Positions 8,005 through 17,028 of a stretch of 58,372 bases of DNA are shown here, piece after piece. The notes under the pieces were generated by a model, which saw nothing but the letters and a program-made list of their open reading frames with translations, was not told where the DNA came from and ran no database searches. Made by a program: the position numbers and the translations under genes. This DNA is from Thermotogota bacterium. GTDB lineage: Bacteria; Thermotogota; Thermotogae; Thermotogales; Fervidobacteriaceae. Positions within the stretch are counted from its first letter, which is position 1. Every line of letters begins with the position of its first letter. The stretch lies in NCBI GenBank assembly GCA_030550315.1, contig JAUQPP010000004.1, forward strand, positions 1-58,372, written 5' to 3'.

Positions 8005-9177
8005 TTGAATCCATACGAAAAGCTCAGACGAGTTGTTGACGCGTTGATTAAAAAGAATCCCTTCTATGGCTACCTTCTCATGGGTGCATCGTTCAGGGAA
8101 GCACAAGTTAAAAACGTTGCTCTTGCGCTTTCCAGGAACGGGGATTTCGTGATTTTCTACAACCCAGTGAGTGTTGCCACCAAGGTCGAAGAAATGCTCG
8201 AAGCTCTCGTACTTCATGAACTAATGCACTATGTGAATCGTCACTATCTCATAAAACCGAAGGATGAGCGGGATAAGAAGATCTGGGATTTGGCGAAAGA
8301 TGCCGCGATAAACCAATTTATTCCACTACTTGACGCGTATTCGATACCCCTTAACGTTTTGATTGCCGAAGGACATGGAACTGATAATGACGTAATATTC
8401 GTTGGTCCACCGATCGATATGCTCAACCGAACCGCCGAGGAGTATCACGATTATATAATCTCCGAGTTTCAGAAGAAAGATAACTTTGATTTGGAGGTGG
8501 TTTCGGAACTGCTACCTGGACAGCATGACGGAAATTTCGACTTCCCGCTTGATGTGGTTCTTGAATTGCTCGATGAACGAGTCGGTAAAGCATTTAACCT
8601 TTTTGGGCATGAACTACCGTCAGGCCTTAGGGAACTTGTTAGTAGATCCATCAATAAGGCCCGTATAAATTGGCGAACGGCACTTCAGCGATTTTTCGGC
8701 ATTTCACAGCGTTCCGACAGATACCAAACGCCTCTTAGACCGAACCGACGGTACGAAGACCAGCCAGGTTGGAGGTACACCTTCGAACCAAAGGTTACCA
8801 TTATCATTGATACGAGCGGAAGTATAATCGAGGAAGAAATAAACGAATTTTTGGCGGAGCTTGAATCGATTTCACATGTTGTTGGGAGCTTTAAGTTGAT
8901 TCAGATAGACAGATCCGTCAGATTCGTGACCGAGTACAGACTTGGTAAATGGAAAGACATCGAAATTTACGGTGGTGGTGAGACGGACCTTCAGCCAGCG
9001 GTTGATATGGCCGAACGCGATTTCAAATCCGATGGGATCGTAATTTTCACCGATGGGTACGTTGACCTTCCGAAGGTTACAAGGCGCGTACTGTTCGTTT
9101 TGAGTCGGCAACATAATATTGATTTTTACGTTGATGCGAAAAAAATATACGGAAGTGTATATATATTGGGAGGTTAG
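8005..9177 (+). CDS. putative metallopeptidase with VWA-like domain (DUF2201 type)
   Basis: The product (390 residues from this start) has a zinc-peptidase-like motif LHELMHYVNRH near residue 71 and a C-terminal von Willebrand A-like domain with a MIDAS-type DTSGS near residue 270 and GGGETDL later. The pair matches the DUF2201 putative metallopeptidase plus VWA-like architecture; its biochemical role is unknown to me. The start is uncertain: a TTG at 8005 has AGGAG ten bases before it, while a TTG at 7954 lies only about ten bases after the probable transcription start. In other bacteria such proteins often sit beside a MoxR-type AAA+ ATPase; none is present here. mutS2 starts three bases after its stop, so both are probably in one operon. 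Confidence 0.8.
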   Translation: MNPYEKLRRVVDALIKKNPFYGYLLMGASFREAQVKNVALALSRNGDFVIFYNPVSVATKVEEMLEALVLHELMHYVNRHYLIKPKDERDKKIWDLAKDAAINQFIPLLDAYSIPLNVLIAEGHGTDNDVIFVGPPIDMLNRTAEEYHDYIISEFQKKDNFDLEVVSELLPGQHDGNFDFPLDVVLELLDERVGKAFNLFGHELPSGLRELVSRSINKARINWRTALQRFFGISQRSDRYQTPLRPNRRYEDQPGWRYTFEPKVTIIIDTSGSIIEEEINEFLAELESISHVVGSFKLIQIDRSVRFVTEYRLGKWKDIEIYGGGETDLQPAVDMAERDFKSDGIVIFTDGYVDLPKVTRRVLFVLSRQHNIDFYVDAKKIYGSVYILGG

Positions 9178-9180
9178 TGG

Positions 9181-11583
9181 ATGGCAGAGCTCTTTGAGGA
9201 AGGTTTTAAACCGGACCCGAAGAACCATGATGTGTATCTTGAGATGCTCAGACGAAAATTAGATTACGAACAGGTGCTCGCAGGTTACGAAAAGTATTGC
9301 CTGTCAAACTATGGAAAAGAGTACCTTTACTCACTTAAACCCGGGGCAGTCGAGTTGGAATTTGAATACGGCTGTATTTCCGAGATGATAGCCTACATTC
9401 GAGAAAACGGTATCCCAGATACCAACGCGTTCACCGAAGTTCGTTCTCTGTTAGGAAAAGTTGAGAATGGTCTTGTATTGGATGGTACCGATTTACTCGA
9501 GCTCTTAAAGTTTTTTGAAGGTGCAGGGAATCTAAAAAAGGCGTTCAAAGCTCAGCGTGGACCGTTGTTCAGTCAGAGTTTATTAGCGTCGTTGACATTC
9601 AAACTGGGCAACTACGACGATATCGTTAAGGCCATAAGACATGTGGTTGACGAACAAGGAAACATCAAAGATGACGCTTCGGTGTTACTCAAAAAAATAC
9701 GAAGCGAATATGCCGAGACTCTTAAACAAATACGTCATAAAGTGGAACGATTTGTTAGTAAATACCAAAGCTTGATGCAAGAACTCACATACACAATAAA
9801 GAACGAACGTTACGTGTTGCCCATAAAGGCAAACGAGCGCGGAAAGATTAAGGGTATTGTGCACGGTACTTCCGCCTCTGGACTTACAGTTTACGTGGAA
9901 CCTGAGGAATTGATACCGCTCAACGATAGGCTAAAAATCCTCCTCGAGGAGGAGGCGAGAGAAGTTACCAGAATATTGAGAGAACTTAGCTCCCGAGTCT
10001 TTCAACTGGCCGGCCACATTCGAAAGGACATCGAGGTCTTAAAACGTTTGGATGGAATTATAGCGCGTGCGCGTTACGCCCTTGAACACAACGCTTCTTT
10101 AATCATACCATCTGGAAGGTATTTGAAATTGGTCAAAGCTCGACATCCACTCCTCAATCCTGAAACGGTCGTTCCAATTGATTTGGAATTACCGACCGAC
10201 AAGCTCGGAATGGTTATCACCGGTCCTAACACCGGTGGAAAAACCGTTTCACTAAAAACGATAGCTCTGAGTATCTTACTTGCAAGATCCGGATTCCCAA
10301 TCCTTGCTTCCGAAAGTTCTAGGGTTCCTGATTTGAAAATTTTTGTGGATATCGGTGATCCTCAGGATATCCTTGAGAACCTGAGTACATTCTCTGGACA
10401 CGTGGTGAATATAAAGAACGCACTTATGATGGCAGACGAAGATTCATTGGTACTCATAGATGAGCTTGGTTCTGGCACGGATCCTTACGAGGGGAGTGCG
10501 ATTGCTCTTGGTATCATCGAAGAGTTACTCGAAAGGGGTATAAAGTTTGTTGTTACTACGCACCTCACACCAATAAAACTATACGCGATGTCGCATGATA
10601 AGATAATAACAGCGTCGATGGAATTCGATCCCGAGAGTCTTGCTCCAACTTACAGGATATTAATGAATGTGCCTGGAGCTTCTCACGCGTTTGAAATTGC
10701 GGCAAAGTATGGATTGCCGGAAAGTGTACTCCAGCGTGCGAGAAAACATCTCAACGAAGACCAAGTACGGATCGAAGAGTTAATTAAAAATCTAAATGTA
10801 CACGTCAGTGAACTTGAGGCTAAAAAGCGCGAACTTGAGGCTACGTTGCGGGAATACAACAAACAAAAACGGGAGCTGGAAGAAAAATACAAGCTCCTCA
10901 AAGTAAAAAGAGTCGAAGAGTTCGACAAAGAAATACGGAACGTTTATAAAGAGATCCAGGAGGCCAAACGCAACCTCCAGATAGCGCTCCAAAGCGCAAA
11001 AACCTCCAGTGAGAGCCTGATAAAAAAGAGGCTCAAAGAAATCGAGCTTGAGGAAGAGAAGGTGCATGCTCTACAGGAGAAGATAGAGAAGGTTATATAT
11101 GAAACCGCATTCAAGAAAGAAGAACGTAGCATTGATGTGGGAGATTTTGTGCGCTTGGTGGATGGCACGGCCGTTGGAAAGGTCATCGAGAAAAAGGGTG
11201 GAAAATTCGTCGTTGATTTCAACGGAATTAGAATAGAGGTTAAACCAGAGAAGATTGTAAAAGTTCAAACTAAACCTGAGCCTGCCACGGAGATTGTGGA
11301 GCAGCATCGTGAACCGCAGGTGACGATGCCAAAAGTACCACTTAGAACCAACGAAATTGATGTTCGTGGATTAACAGTGGAGGAAGCTGTTGAAAAAATC
11401 GATGAATTCATAGATCAACTTGTGCTTTCTGATTTTTCAGTTGGTTACATCATTCACGGCAAGGGAACGGGACGGCTTGCCACCGGGATTTGGAATTATC
11501 TGAGGAACGATAAGAGAGTCAAGAGCTACCGCTTCGGTAGACCCAATGAAGGTGGAGTTGGAGTAACAGTTGTAGAGGTTTAA
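9181..11583 (+). CDS. mutS2: MutS2, DNA/ribosome-associated MutS-family ATPase with Smr domain
   Basis: This 800-residue protein has the MutS2 layout: a core and lever region, the ATPase domain with Walker A GPNTGGKTVS near residue 350 and Walker B LVLIDELGSGTDP, a long charged coiled-coil segment from about 520 to 640, a short beta domain, and a C-terminal Smr nuclease-type domain (IDVRGLTVEEAVE...IIHGKGTGRL). The mismatch-recognition domain of MutS1 is missing, as expected. MutS2 suppresses homologous recombination, and in Bacillus it also splits collided ribosomes. The start ATG is three bases after the preceding stop and the preceding TTGGGAGGTTAG supplies the ribosome site. Confidence 0.95.
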   Translation: MAELFEEGFKPDPKNHDVYLEMLRRKLDYEQVLAGYEKYCLSNYGKEYLYSLKPGAVELEFEYGCISEMIAYIRENGIPDTNAFTEVRSLLGKVENGLVLDGTDLLELLKFFEGAGNLKKAFKAQRGPLFSQSLLASLTFKLGNYDDIVKAIRHVVDEQGNIKDDASVLLKKIRSEYAETLKQIRHKVERFVSKYQSLMQELTYTIKNERYVLPIKANERGKIKGIVHGTSASGLTVYVEPEELIPLNDRLKILLEEEAREVTRILRELSSRVFQLAGHIRKDIEVLKRLDGIIARARYALEHNASLIIPSGRYLKLVKARHPLLNPETVVPIDLELPTDKLGMVITGPNTGGKTVSLKTIALSILLARSGFPILASESSRVPDLKIFVDIGDPQDILENLSTFSGHVVNIKNALMMADEDSLVLIDELGSGTDPYEGSAIALGIIEELLERGIKFVVTTHLTPIKLYAMSHDKIITASMEFDPESLAPTYRILMNVPGASHAFEIAAKYGLPESVLQRARKHLNEDQVRIEELIKNLNVHVSELEAKKRELEATLREYNKQKRELEEKYKLLKVKRVEEFDKEIRNVYKEIQEAKRNLQIALQSAKTSSESLIKKRLKEIELEEEKVHALQEKIEKVIYETAFKKEERSIDVGDFVRLVDGTAVGKVIEKKGGKFVVDFNGIRIEVKPEKIVKVQTKPEPATEIVEQHREPQVTMPKVPLRTNEIDVRGLTVEEAVEKIDEFIDQLVLSDFSVGYIIHGKGTGRLATGIWNYLRNDKRVKSYRFGRPNEGGVGVTVVEV

Positions 11584-11624
11584 AGGGTTTGAACGTGTTG
11601 AATGTTGTTAGGAGGTGCGGGAAG

Positions 11625-13730
11625 TTGATATTCGCACTCGATATAGGTACACGAAAGGTGGCTGGCTTGCTTGTATCGATGAACGAGCAAGGGAAGATGG
11701 TTGTTCACGATTTGGCGTTAATGGAGCACGAGCATAGGGCCATGCTTGATGGTCAGATACACGACGTTGAAAAGGTGGCCAAGACTGTGCGCGCTATTAA
11801 GGAGGAGCTGGAGCGTAGAAATAACGTCAAGCTTGAAAAAGTTGCTGTTGCTCTCGCTGGTAGGTTTCTCAAGACCTACATTGGTGAGGCTTCAGCGGAC
11901 GTGAGTGGGTACTCCGAAATTACCTCGGATATAGTAACCAGACTTGAATTGGATGCGGTGGCGGATGCTACCAAGAATATTGAACCGCACATGTACTGTG
12001 TGGGTTACTCAGTTTTGAGGTACGAACTCGATGGTTCGTGGTTCAAAAAACTCGAAGGTCTTAAAGGTGAGAAAGCATCGGTAAAAGTTGTCTCAACGTT
12101 CTTGCCGAATCAGGTCGTTGAGGCGATGCTTGCTGTTGTAAAGAGAGTAGGACTGGTTATCACACATCTTACACTTGAACCCATCGCCGCTGTGAACGTG
12201 ACTGTACCGGAGGATCTGAGAATCTTGAACATTGCACTAGTCGACGTTGGAGCTGGTACGAGTGATATTGCAATTTCCAAAGATGGAGCAATCGTTGCGT
12301 ACGGAATGGTACCGTTGGCCGGTGATGAGATAACTGAGGCCATAACCAAGAAGTTCTTACTTGATTTTCAGACGGCTGAATACGTCAAACGCAACTTCAG
12401 CAACAACGAGAAGCTTAAAGTGAGGAACATTCTCGATAAAGAACTTGAGATTACGAAGGATGAAGTTATATCCGCCATCAAGCCTATTATTGATGAGATA
12501 ACCAAGCAGATTGCGTCTGAGATATTCGAACTCAACGGTGAACGCCCACAGGTTGTTATGGTTGTTGGTGGTGGTGCGAAGGTACCACTTTTCGAAGAGT
12601 TGTTGGCCAAACACCTTGGAATGGAACCAGATTATGTCTCGCTCAAAACACCGCGGAACTTAGATTTCGTTGACCGGACTGGTTTGATCACCGGAAGTGA
12701 GTTTATTACACCATTGGGAATTGGCTACACGGCACTCACACGAACAGGTGGCGTTTTCGAACAGGTAACCGTCAATGGTGAGCCGATACAGCTTATAGGC
12801 TTCAAGGGAGCTTACACGGTTTGGGAAGTCCTGTTACAATCTGGTAGGGACGTTACAAACTTTCTCGGGCGACCAGGTCGCTCGCTTGTTGTTGAACTCG
12901 ACGGTCAACCGGTTGTTATTCGCGGGCAACTTCCTGTTGCAGCTCCGGTGAAAATCAATGGAAAAGCTGCGACGTTACGTGATATTGTTCACCATGGAGA
13001 CAACATTGAAATTGGCGAGGCGATCAACGGAAAGGACGCATCAGTTACGCTTTATGACGTCGTACCGCCAGTACGTTTGAAATCACTTGAAAGTGGACAG
13101 ATAATAGAATACCATCCTGGCGTGCTTTTAAACGGTCGAGAGGTGAATGCAAACGTACAGTTGAACGACGGGGACGTGATAAAGACCGTTCCTGTTAAAG
13201 TTAAGAAGCTCAGGGAATTTCTCTCCAATGACCTTGTTAAAATCGAATATTCTGTAAACAACGTCTATCGCGAAGTTTACGCTGGTGAGGTGAAAATATT
13301 CAGAGGTGAATTGGAACTCTCCGACGAGAACAGTGTGACCCCTGGTGAGGAACTCGAATACGCGATAATTGTTAAGTACCCGAAGGTTTCCGAATTGCCA
13401 GAGCTTGAAAAGATGAGTGTACTAATTAAATTGAACGGGGAACAGAGACTGATAACCAAGGATGGTGCACTGGTGTGGGTAAACGATAGGCTCGTACCTC
13501 CCGACTACGAGATACACGATGGAGATAAGATACGTACTCAAGTTGTAGAGAGCAATGGTTTCATCGTTGCGGATGTACTCGCGCTCTTTAATGTGGACGT
13601 AAAAAATGTCAAGAGCTACAGAATAATCAAAAACGGTCAACCGGCTGGATTTACAGATTCTCTGGAAAACGGTGATGAACTCGAAGTTACGTTTGAGTTT
13701 AAAACCCCCAAGGTGGAACAGGAAGGATGA
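11625..13730 (+). CDS. FtsA-like actin-fold ATPase with long repeated C-terminal region
   Basis: The N-terminal half (residues 1 to about 375) is an FtsA/PilM/DnaK-type ATPase: phosphate 1 FALDIGTRKVAG, the 1C-type insert region, phosphate 2 LVDVGAGTSDIAI, and adenosine motif VVMVVGGGAKVPLFEELL. The remaining 325 residues hold at least four repeats of the pattern NG-x-x-V...L-x-[DN]GD-x-I (near residues 443, 500, 618 and 668), which resemble ThiS/TGS beta-grasp modules. FtsA membrane-anchor helix features are not seen at the end. The TTG at 11625 is preferred to the one at 11589 because AGGAGG lies nine bases upstream. A role in division or envelope machinery is inferred from the family only. 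Strong terminator follows immediately. Confidence 0.8.
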   Translation: MIFALDIGTRKVAGLLVSMNEQGKMVVHDLALMEHEHRAMLDGQIHDVEKVAKTVRAIKEELERRNNVKLEKVAVALAGRFLKTYIGEASADVSGYSEITSDIVTRLELDAVADATKNIEPHMYCVGYSVLRYELDGSWFKKLEGLKGEKASVKVVSTFLPNQVVEAMLAVVKRVGLVITHLTLEPIAAVNVTVPEDLRILNIALVDVGAGTSDIAISKDGAIVAYGMVPLAGDEITEAITKKFLLDFQTAEYVKRNFSNNEKLKVRNILDKELEITKDEVISAIKPIIDEITKQIASEIFELNGERPQVVMVVGGGAKVPLFEELLAKHLGMEPDYVSLKTPRNLDFVDRTGLITGSEFITPLGIGYTALTRTGGVFEQVTVNGEPIQLIGFKGAYTVWEVLLQSGRDVTNFLGRPGRSLVVELDGQPVVIRGQLPVAAPVKINGKAATLRDIVHHGDNIEIGEAINGKDASVTLYDVVPPVRLKSLESGQIIEYHPGVLLNGREVNANVQLNDGDVIKTVPVKVKKLREFLSNDLVKIEYSVNNVYREVYAGEVKIFRGELELSDENSVTPGEELEYAIIVKYPKVSELPELEKMSVLIKLNGEQRLITKDGALVWVNDRLVPPDYEIHDGDKIRTQVVESNGFIVADVLALFNVDVKNVKSYRIIKNGQPAGFTDSLENGDELEVTFEFKTPKVEQEG

Positions 13731-13766
13731 AAAAATCCGCCGGTGATTACCACCAGCGGATTTTTT
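13731..13766. terminator. bidirectional intrinsic terminator (FtsA-like / argF)
   Basis: AAAAATCCGC (13731-13740) pairs with GCGGATTTTT, and an inner GGTG/CACC stem extends it around a five-base loop. A- and T-runs flank both sides, so it can serve both convergent transcripts. It begins right after the FtsA-like stop codon. Confidence 0.88.
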
Positions 13767-13785
13767 CAATTTCAGCACCACTCAA

Positions 13786-14727
13786 TCAGAGCAACGTTGC
13801 AATTAACACAGCCTTGATTGTGTGTTTCCTGTTCTCTGCCTCGTCCCAAACCCTTGACTGTTTACCTTCGATGACTTCGAACGTGACCTCCTCTCCTTTT
13901 ACCGCCGGAAGACAGTGCATGAATATCGTCTCAGGTTTTCCTGTCTTTCTCATCAATTCTTCGTTCACTTGGTACGGTCTAAGTAACCTTCTTCTTTCTT
14001 CCGCCTTATCCTCCTCACCCATCGATGCCCAGACATCAGTGTAGATAACATCCGCATCCTTCACTGCTTCATCAGGGTTGTCTGTGAACTCAATTATTGC
14101 GCCACTTTCTTGTGCGAACTTCATACATTCGTCAACGAGCCATTTCTCAGGTCTGAGTGATTCTGGAGAACAAATCACATAGTGCATTCCCATCTTTGCA
14201 GCGCCGACCATGAGCGAGTTTGCCATGTTGTTCCTTCCATCACCAATAAAAACGAGTTTAATACCCTTCAATCTGCCAAATTCTTCCTCAATCGTCATGA
14301 GGTCGGCAAGTACTTGGGTTGGGTGGAAAAGGTCCGTTAATCCATTGTAAACAGGAACTCCCGCATACTTAGCGAGAATTTCAACGGTTTCTTGCTTGAA
14401 CCCTCTGAATTCGATTGCATCGACCATTCTTCCAAGTACGCGGGCCGTGTCTTCAATGGATTCCTTTGCGCCAAGCTGGATGTCCTGGATTGAGAGAAAG
14501 ATCGGGTGTCCACCTTCTTCTGCGAACGCAGTTTCGAATGCAAGCCTCGTTCTGGTCGATCTTTTTTCGAATATCAGCGCAAGAGTTTTTCCAACGAACC
14601 TCTGGTGCCTGATGCCTGCCCTACTCTCGGCCTTAACCTGCTTTGCAATATCGAGTAGGTATCTGATTTCTTCAGGCGTGTTATCCATCAGTGAAAGAAG
14701 TGATCTACCCTTCATGTTCACCGCCAT
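13786..14727 (-). CDS. argF: ornithine carbamoyltransferase
   Basis: This 313-residue enzyme makes citrulline from ornithine and carbamoyl phosphate in arginine synthesis. Evidence is the carbamoyl-phosphate motif KRSTRTR, the FRGF region, HPTQVLADL, the ornithine loop (with DVWASMGEE) and the catalytic FMHCLPA. Length is normal for the family. GGAGG lies 11 bases before the ATG; the in-frame ATG at 14715 is possible. No other arginine gene is nearby, and the gene has its own promoter and terminator. Confidence 0.95.
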   Translation of the reverse strand: MAVNMKGRSLLSLMDNTPEEIRYLLDIAKQVKAESRAGIRHQRFVGKTLALIFEKRSTRTRLAFETAFAEEGGHPIFLSIQDIQLGAKESIEDTARVLGRMVDAIEFRGFKQETVEILAKYAGVPVYNGLTDLFHPTQVLADLMTIEEEFGRLKGIKLVFIGDGRNNMANSLMVGAAKMGMHYVICSPESLRPEKWLVDECMKFAQESGAIIEFTDNPDEAVKDADVIYTDVWASMGEEDKAEERRRLLRPYQVNEELMRKTGKPETIFMHCLPAVKGEEVTFEVIEGKQSRVWDEAENRKHTIKAVLIATLL

Positions 14728-14805
14728 ACATCATCAACCTCCTCGAGGTGTTGTTGCTTACACAGTTTTTCGGGGAATTTAACGCCTTTGACCATTGACA
14801 CAAAA

Positions 14806-14834
14806 AATATACACGCTTATTCAACAAAACTCAA
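14806..14834 (-). promoter_or_regulatory. argF promoter
   Basis: Minus-strand TTGAGT (14829-14834), a 17-base spacer and TATATT (14806-14811). A TGAATA half-site in the spacer resembles half of an arginine-repressor box, but the second half is not evident. Confidence 0.6.
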
Positions 14835-14872
14835 CCCGAAGGATGTTTAGCATACGGCAGCATAATTGCGCT

Positions 14873-15322
14873 TTAGAAAGCATAACCGATTGAGAACTCT
14901 ATTCCCTCAAGTTTGGTGTTATCGAAGAGGAATAAGGAGTATATTCCAGCGTTGAACACCAGGTTGCCCGCGTAGTACTTGGCCCCCACACGTACCTGAC
15001 TGGTTACCTTGTCGAATCCAAAATTATCCACCGGTACGATCATACCACCCATACCGTACAGAGAAACTGTGCCAAACTCAAGGTTGATATCGTATTTTGC
15101 GATTCCACCGAATCCTAGCAAGTATCTGCTGGAAAAATCCGTCGTGAAGATTATAGAGAACGCACTTTTTGTGCTTGGCCCCGTTTTTTGCACGGGAAAT
15201 GTGTTCAAATCTGCAAAATACATGAGAGTTCCGGAGAAAGAGTAGGATACACCTATGCCAAGCTCCATGGCAAAAAGGCTTACCGTCAGGATGAAAGCCA
15301 GTACTGTAAAACTCCGCCTCAT
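14873..15322 (-). CDS. small exported protein, possible outer-membrane beta-barrel
   Basis: The 149-residue product begins with a clear signal peptide (MRRSFTVLAFILTVSLFAM) followed by alternating polar and hydrophobic/aromatic stretches (YSFSGTLMYFADL, YLLGFGGIAKYDINLEF, VRVGAKYYAGNLVFNAGIYSLFLF) and ends in Phe. That pattern suggests a small outer-membrane beta-barrel or periplasmic beta protein. I do not recognise a named family. AGGAGGGAG precedes the ATG. It is the last gene of the minus-strand run that starts with the ABC transporter genes. Confidence 0.7.
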   Translation of the reverse strand: MRRSFTVLAFILTVSLFAMELGIGVSYSFSGTLMYFADLNTFPVQKTGPSTKSAFSIIFTTDFSSRYLLGFGGIAKYDINLEFGTVSLYGMGGMIVPVDNFGFDKVTSQVRVGAKYYAGNLVFNAGIYSLFLFDNTKLEGIEFSIGYAF

Positions 15323-15374
15323 ACTGCTCCCTCCTCTACACTTAAGGCATACAAATTATCAAATTATCGTGTTA

Positions 15375-16064
15375 TCAATTTTGCAGTGACTTTCGAACGT
15401 TTTCCAAATCTTCCTCGTCAACGTAATGCCTGATGAAAACTTGATTACCAACCGTGATTTTCAAAGGTAGTTTTGTTAGCGTAGGAATATCCAACGTTTG
15501 GATACTGTATTGTCCGAGAGCGTCGTAAAACTTTGCCAATCCCGCTGCGGTTATATTCGAATCCGGCCTAAGTTGGGCGACGAGTTTCTCAAGGCGAAAG
15601 TAGTCAAAAAGCCTTAACCCTCTCTTACTGTACACAGCGATCAATTCTTCAACATCTTTAACCCCTTGGAGTGTGAAGAACTCCTCGCGCACGGGTATCA
15701 CATAATAAAAAATCGGTTTCACATTTAGAAGTTCATTCAGATAAACAACTTGATCACGGGGTTTTGATTCTCGAACCCCCAACCTTTTTGAATAAAAGAA
15801 CGCGTAAGAGGGGACGCGTACGACGTGAACACTTCGCTTCTCACTGTTAACTAGGATGAGATGGTTGTACACCGCGTCCTTTTCTGTGTAAAAGTAGTAG
15901 GCTGATATTTTGTTGTGGTTGAATTCTTGCGAGTTCCTTATCGAACCTATCTTTAAACTGAAGACAGCTAAAATACCCAACACTAGAAATAACAGAACGA
16001 TAAAGACTGGCCTTTGGTTGCTATCTCTTCTGTGCTTACTCGTACTCAACGGTTTTGTCCTCAT
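15375..16064 (-). CDS. membrane-anchored protein, degenerate LCP (LytR-CpsA-Psr)-like
   Basis: The 229-residue product has a short basic N terminus, one membrane helix (residues about 20-39) and an extracytoplasmic domain. Segments LILVNSEKRSVHVVRVPSYAF and PIFYYVIPVREEFFTLQGV follow the order and spacing of the LCP fold (substrate strand, then the YYV...F...L..GV motif). The Arg/Asp residues that bind the polyprenyl phosphate in active LCP enzymes are not evident. LCP enzymes attach glycans to peptidoglycan; this one may have lost activity. In several Firmicutes an LCP gene follows yqeK, and here too it overlaps yqeK by 29 bases, which supports the call. GGAGGTC lies eight bases before the ATG. 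Confidence 0.55.
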   Translation of the reverse strand: MRTKPLSTSKHRRDSNQRPVFIVLLFLVLGILAVFSLKIGSIRNSQEFNHNKISAYYFYTEKDAVYNHLILVNSEKRSVHVVRVPSYAFFYSKRLGVRESKPRDQVVYLNELLNVKPIFYYVIPVREEFFTLQGVKDVEELIAVYSKRGLRLFDYFRLEKLVAQLRPDSNITAAGLAKFYDALGQYSIQTLDIPTLTKLPLKITVGNQVFIRHYVDEEDLENVRKSLQN

Positions 16065-16653
16065 GTTTTCCGACCTCCATCATAGAATTCCACGTTTTCA
16101 GCGTTTCTGGAAGAAGTAAGAGTTCGTTTTTCACCGCGTAGATGATCTTGTTGCGTATCACTTCGCCGTACGCGAGTTCAAGAGAAGTGAACGCCAATTT
16201 TCTAAGTTCTTCAACACTTTCGTACTCGCGTCCAAATTCTACCGAATCGGCTATGACCAGAACCTTCCCATAGGGCCCGAGTTTCGGATGACCAGAGGTA
16301 TGGTACCTCACCCCCGAAAGAACTTCGCGGTCCTTGACCTTAAATCTTTTGGCGAGAAACGCGGATGCTAAAGGACCGTGCAAAAGGATAGGGTGTTTCC
16401 AGTACAACTCGGGAACTCTAAGATGATAAGCTTTTGCCATTCGGCGTAATTTCTCCGTGGGAAGATCACGAAAAAGGTCGTGGGCGAAAGCCATAACTTG
16501 TAATTTCAAAGGGTCCAGCGTGTATATTTTCGAGAGTTCAATTGAAAATTCAAGGACTCCGTATACGTGTGCAAAACGTTCTGGAGATACTAGCCATCGA
16601 ACGAATTCTTCCAACTCATTTACCAATTTTTTCCATGATGGATTCCCTGACAT
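16036..16653 (-). CDS. yqeK: HD-domain hydrolase YqeK (Ap4A hydrolase family)
   Basis: This 205-residue HD-superfamily protein has FAHVYGVLEFSIEL, FAHDLFRD, HGPLASAFLAKRF and VRYHTSGHP...VLVIADSVE, the order seen in YqeK. Family members cleave diadenosine tetraphosphate symmetrically. Its stop codon lies inside the following LCP-like gene, so translation is probably coupled. GGAGG lies upstream of the ATG. In many genomes yqeK sits beside nadD and rsfS; neither is here. Confidence 0.88.
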   Translation of the reverse strand: MSGNPSWKKLVNELEEFVRWLVSPERFAHVYGVLEFSIELSKIYTLDPLKLQVMAFAHDLFRDLPTEKLRRMAKAYHLRVPELYWKHPILLHGPLASAFLAKRFKVKDREVLSGVRYHTSGHPKLGPYGKVLVIADSVEFGREYESVEELRKLAFTSLELAYGEVIRNKIIYAVKNELLLLPETLKTWNSMMEVGKHEDKTVEYE

Positions 16654-16707
16654 TGCCAGTACTACACCTCCGGTGCATCTTGTGCCACGAGAATAAGTTC
16701 GTCAGAT

Positions 16708-16992
16708 TCAACCGAAATGATGGAAATCGTAAGTTATATCTTCAACCACATGAGACTGCTCAACGTACTTTTCGATATTATCCATCTTCTTTTCGCAATC
16801 TTTTTCACTGAGTGTTACAAAAGAAATTCCAATGCACGCGTACTCTTTCGAATCTTGTAGTGCCGATTCTATCGCGGATATCTCAAATCGTTTCCTTAAA
16901 TCAGCCACTAAACTTCTCACGATACTACGCTTTTCCTTGAGACTATCCACACCAAAAATGCGTATCACAATCTGTGCATAACAGACAACCAT
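16708..16992 (-). CDS. DUF503 family protein (YlxP-like)
   Basis: The 94-residue protein matches DUF503: VVCYAQIVIRIFGVDSLKEKRSIVRSL...RFEISAIESALQDSKEYACIGISFV. Small alpha/beta proteins of this family accompany translation and ribosome-maturation genes; a precise role is not established. GGAGGATAATGA precedes the ATG. It lies 36 bases after hslV in the same direction. Confidence 0.85.
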   Translation of the reverse strand: MVVCYAQIVIRIFGVDSLKEKRSIVRSLVADLRKRFEISAIESALQDSKEYACIGISFVTLSEKDCEKKMDNIEKYVEQSHVVEDITYDFHHFG

Positions 16993-17028
16993 TCATTATC
17001 CTCCCAAAAACCGAAACGGATTCAATCA

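Noticed and set aside
14800-14835. Arginine-repressor box upstream of argF
   Set aside because: Only one TGAATA half-site is present at the promoter; the opposite arm does not match, so I did not list an operator.
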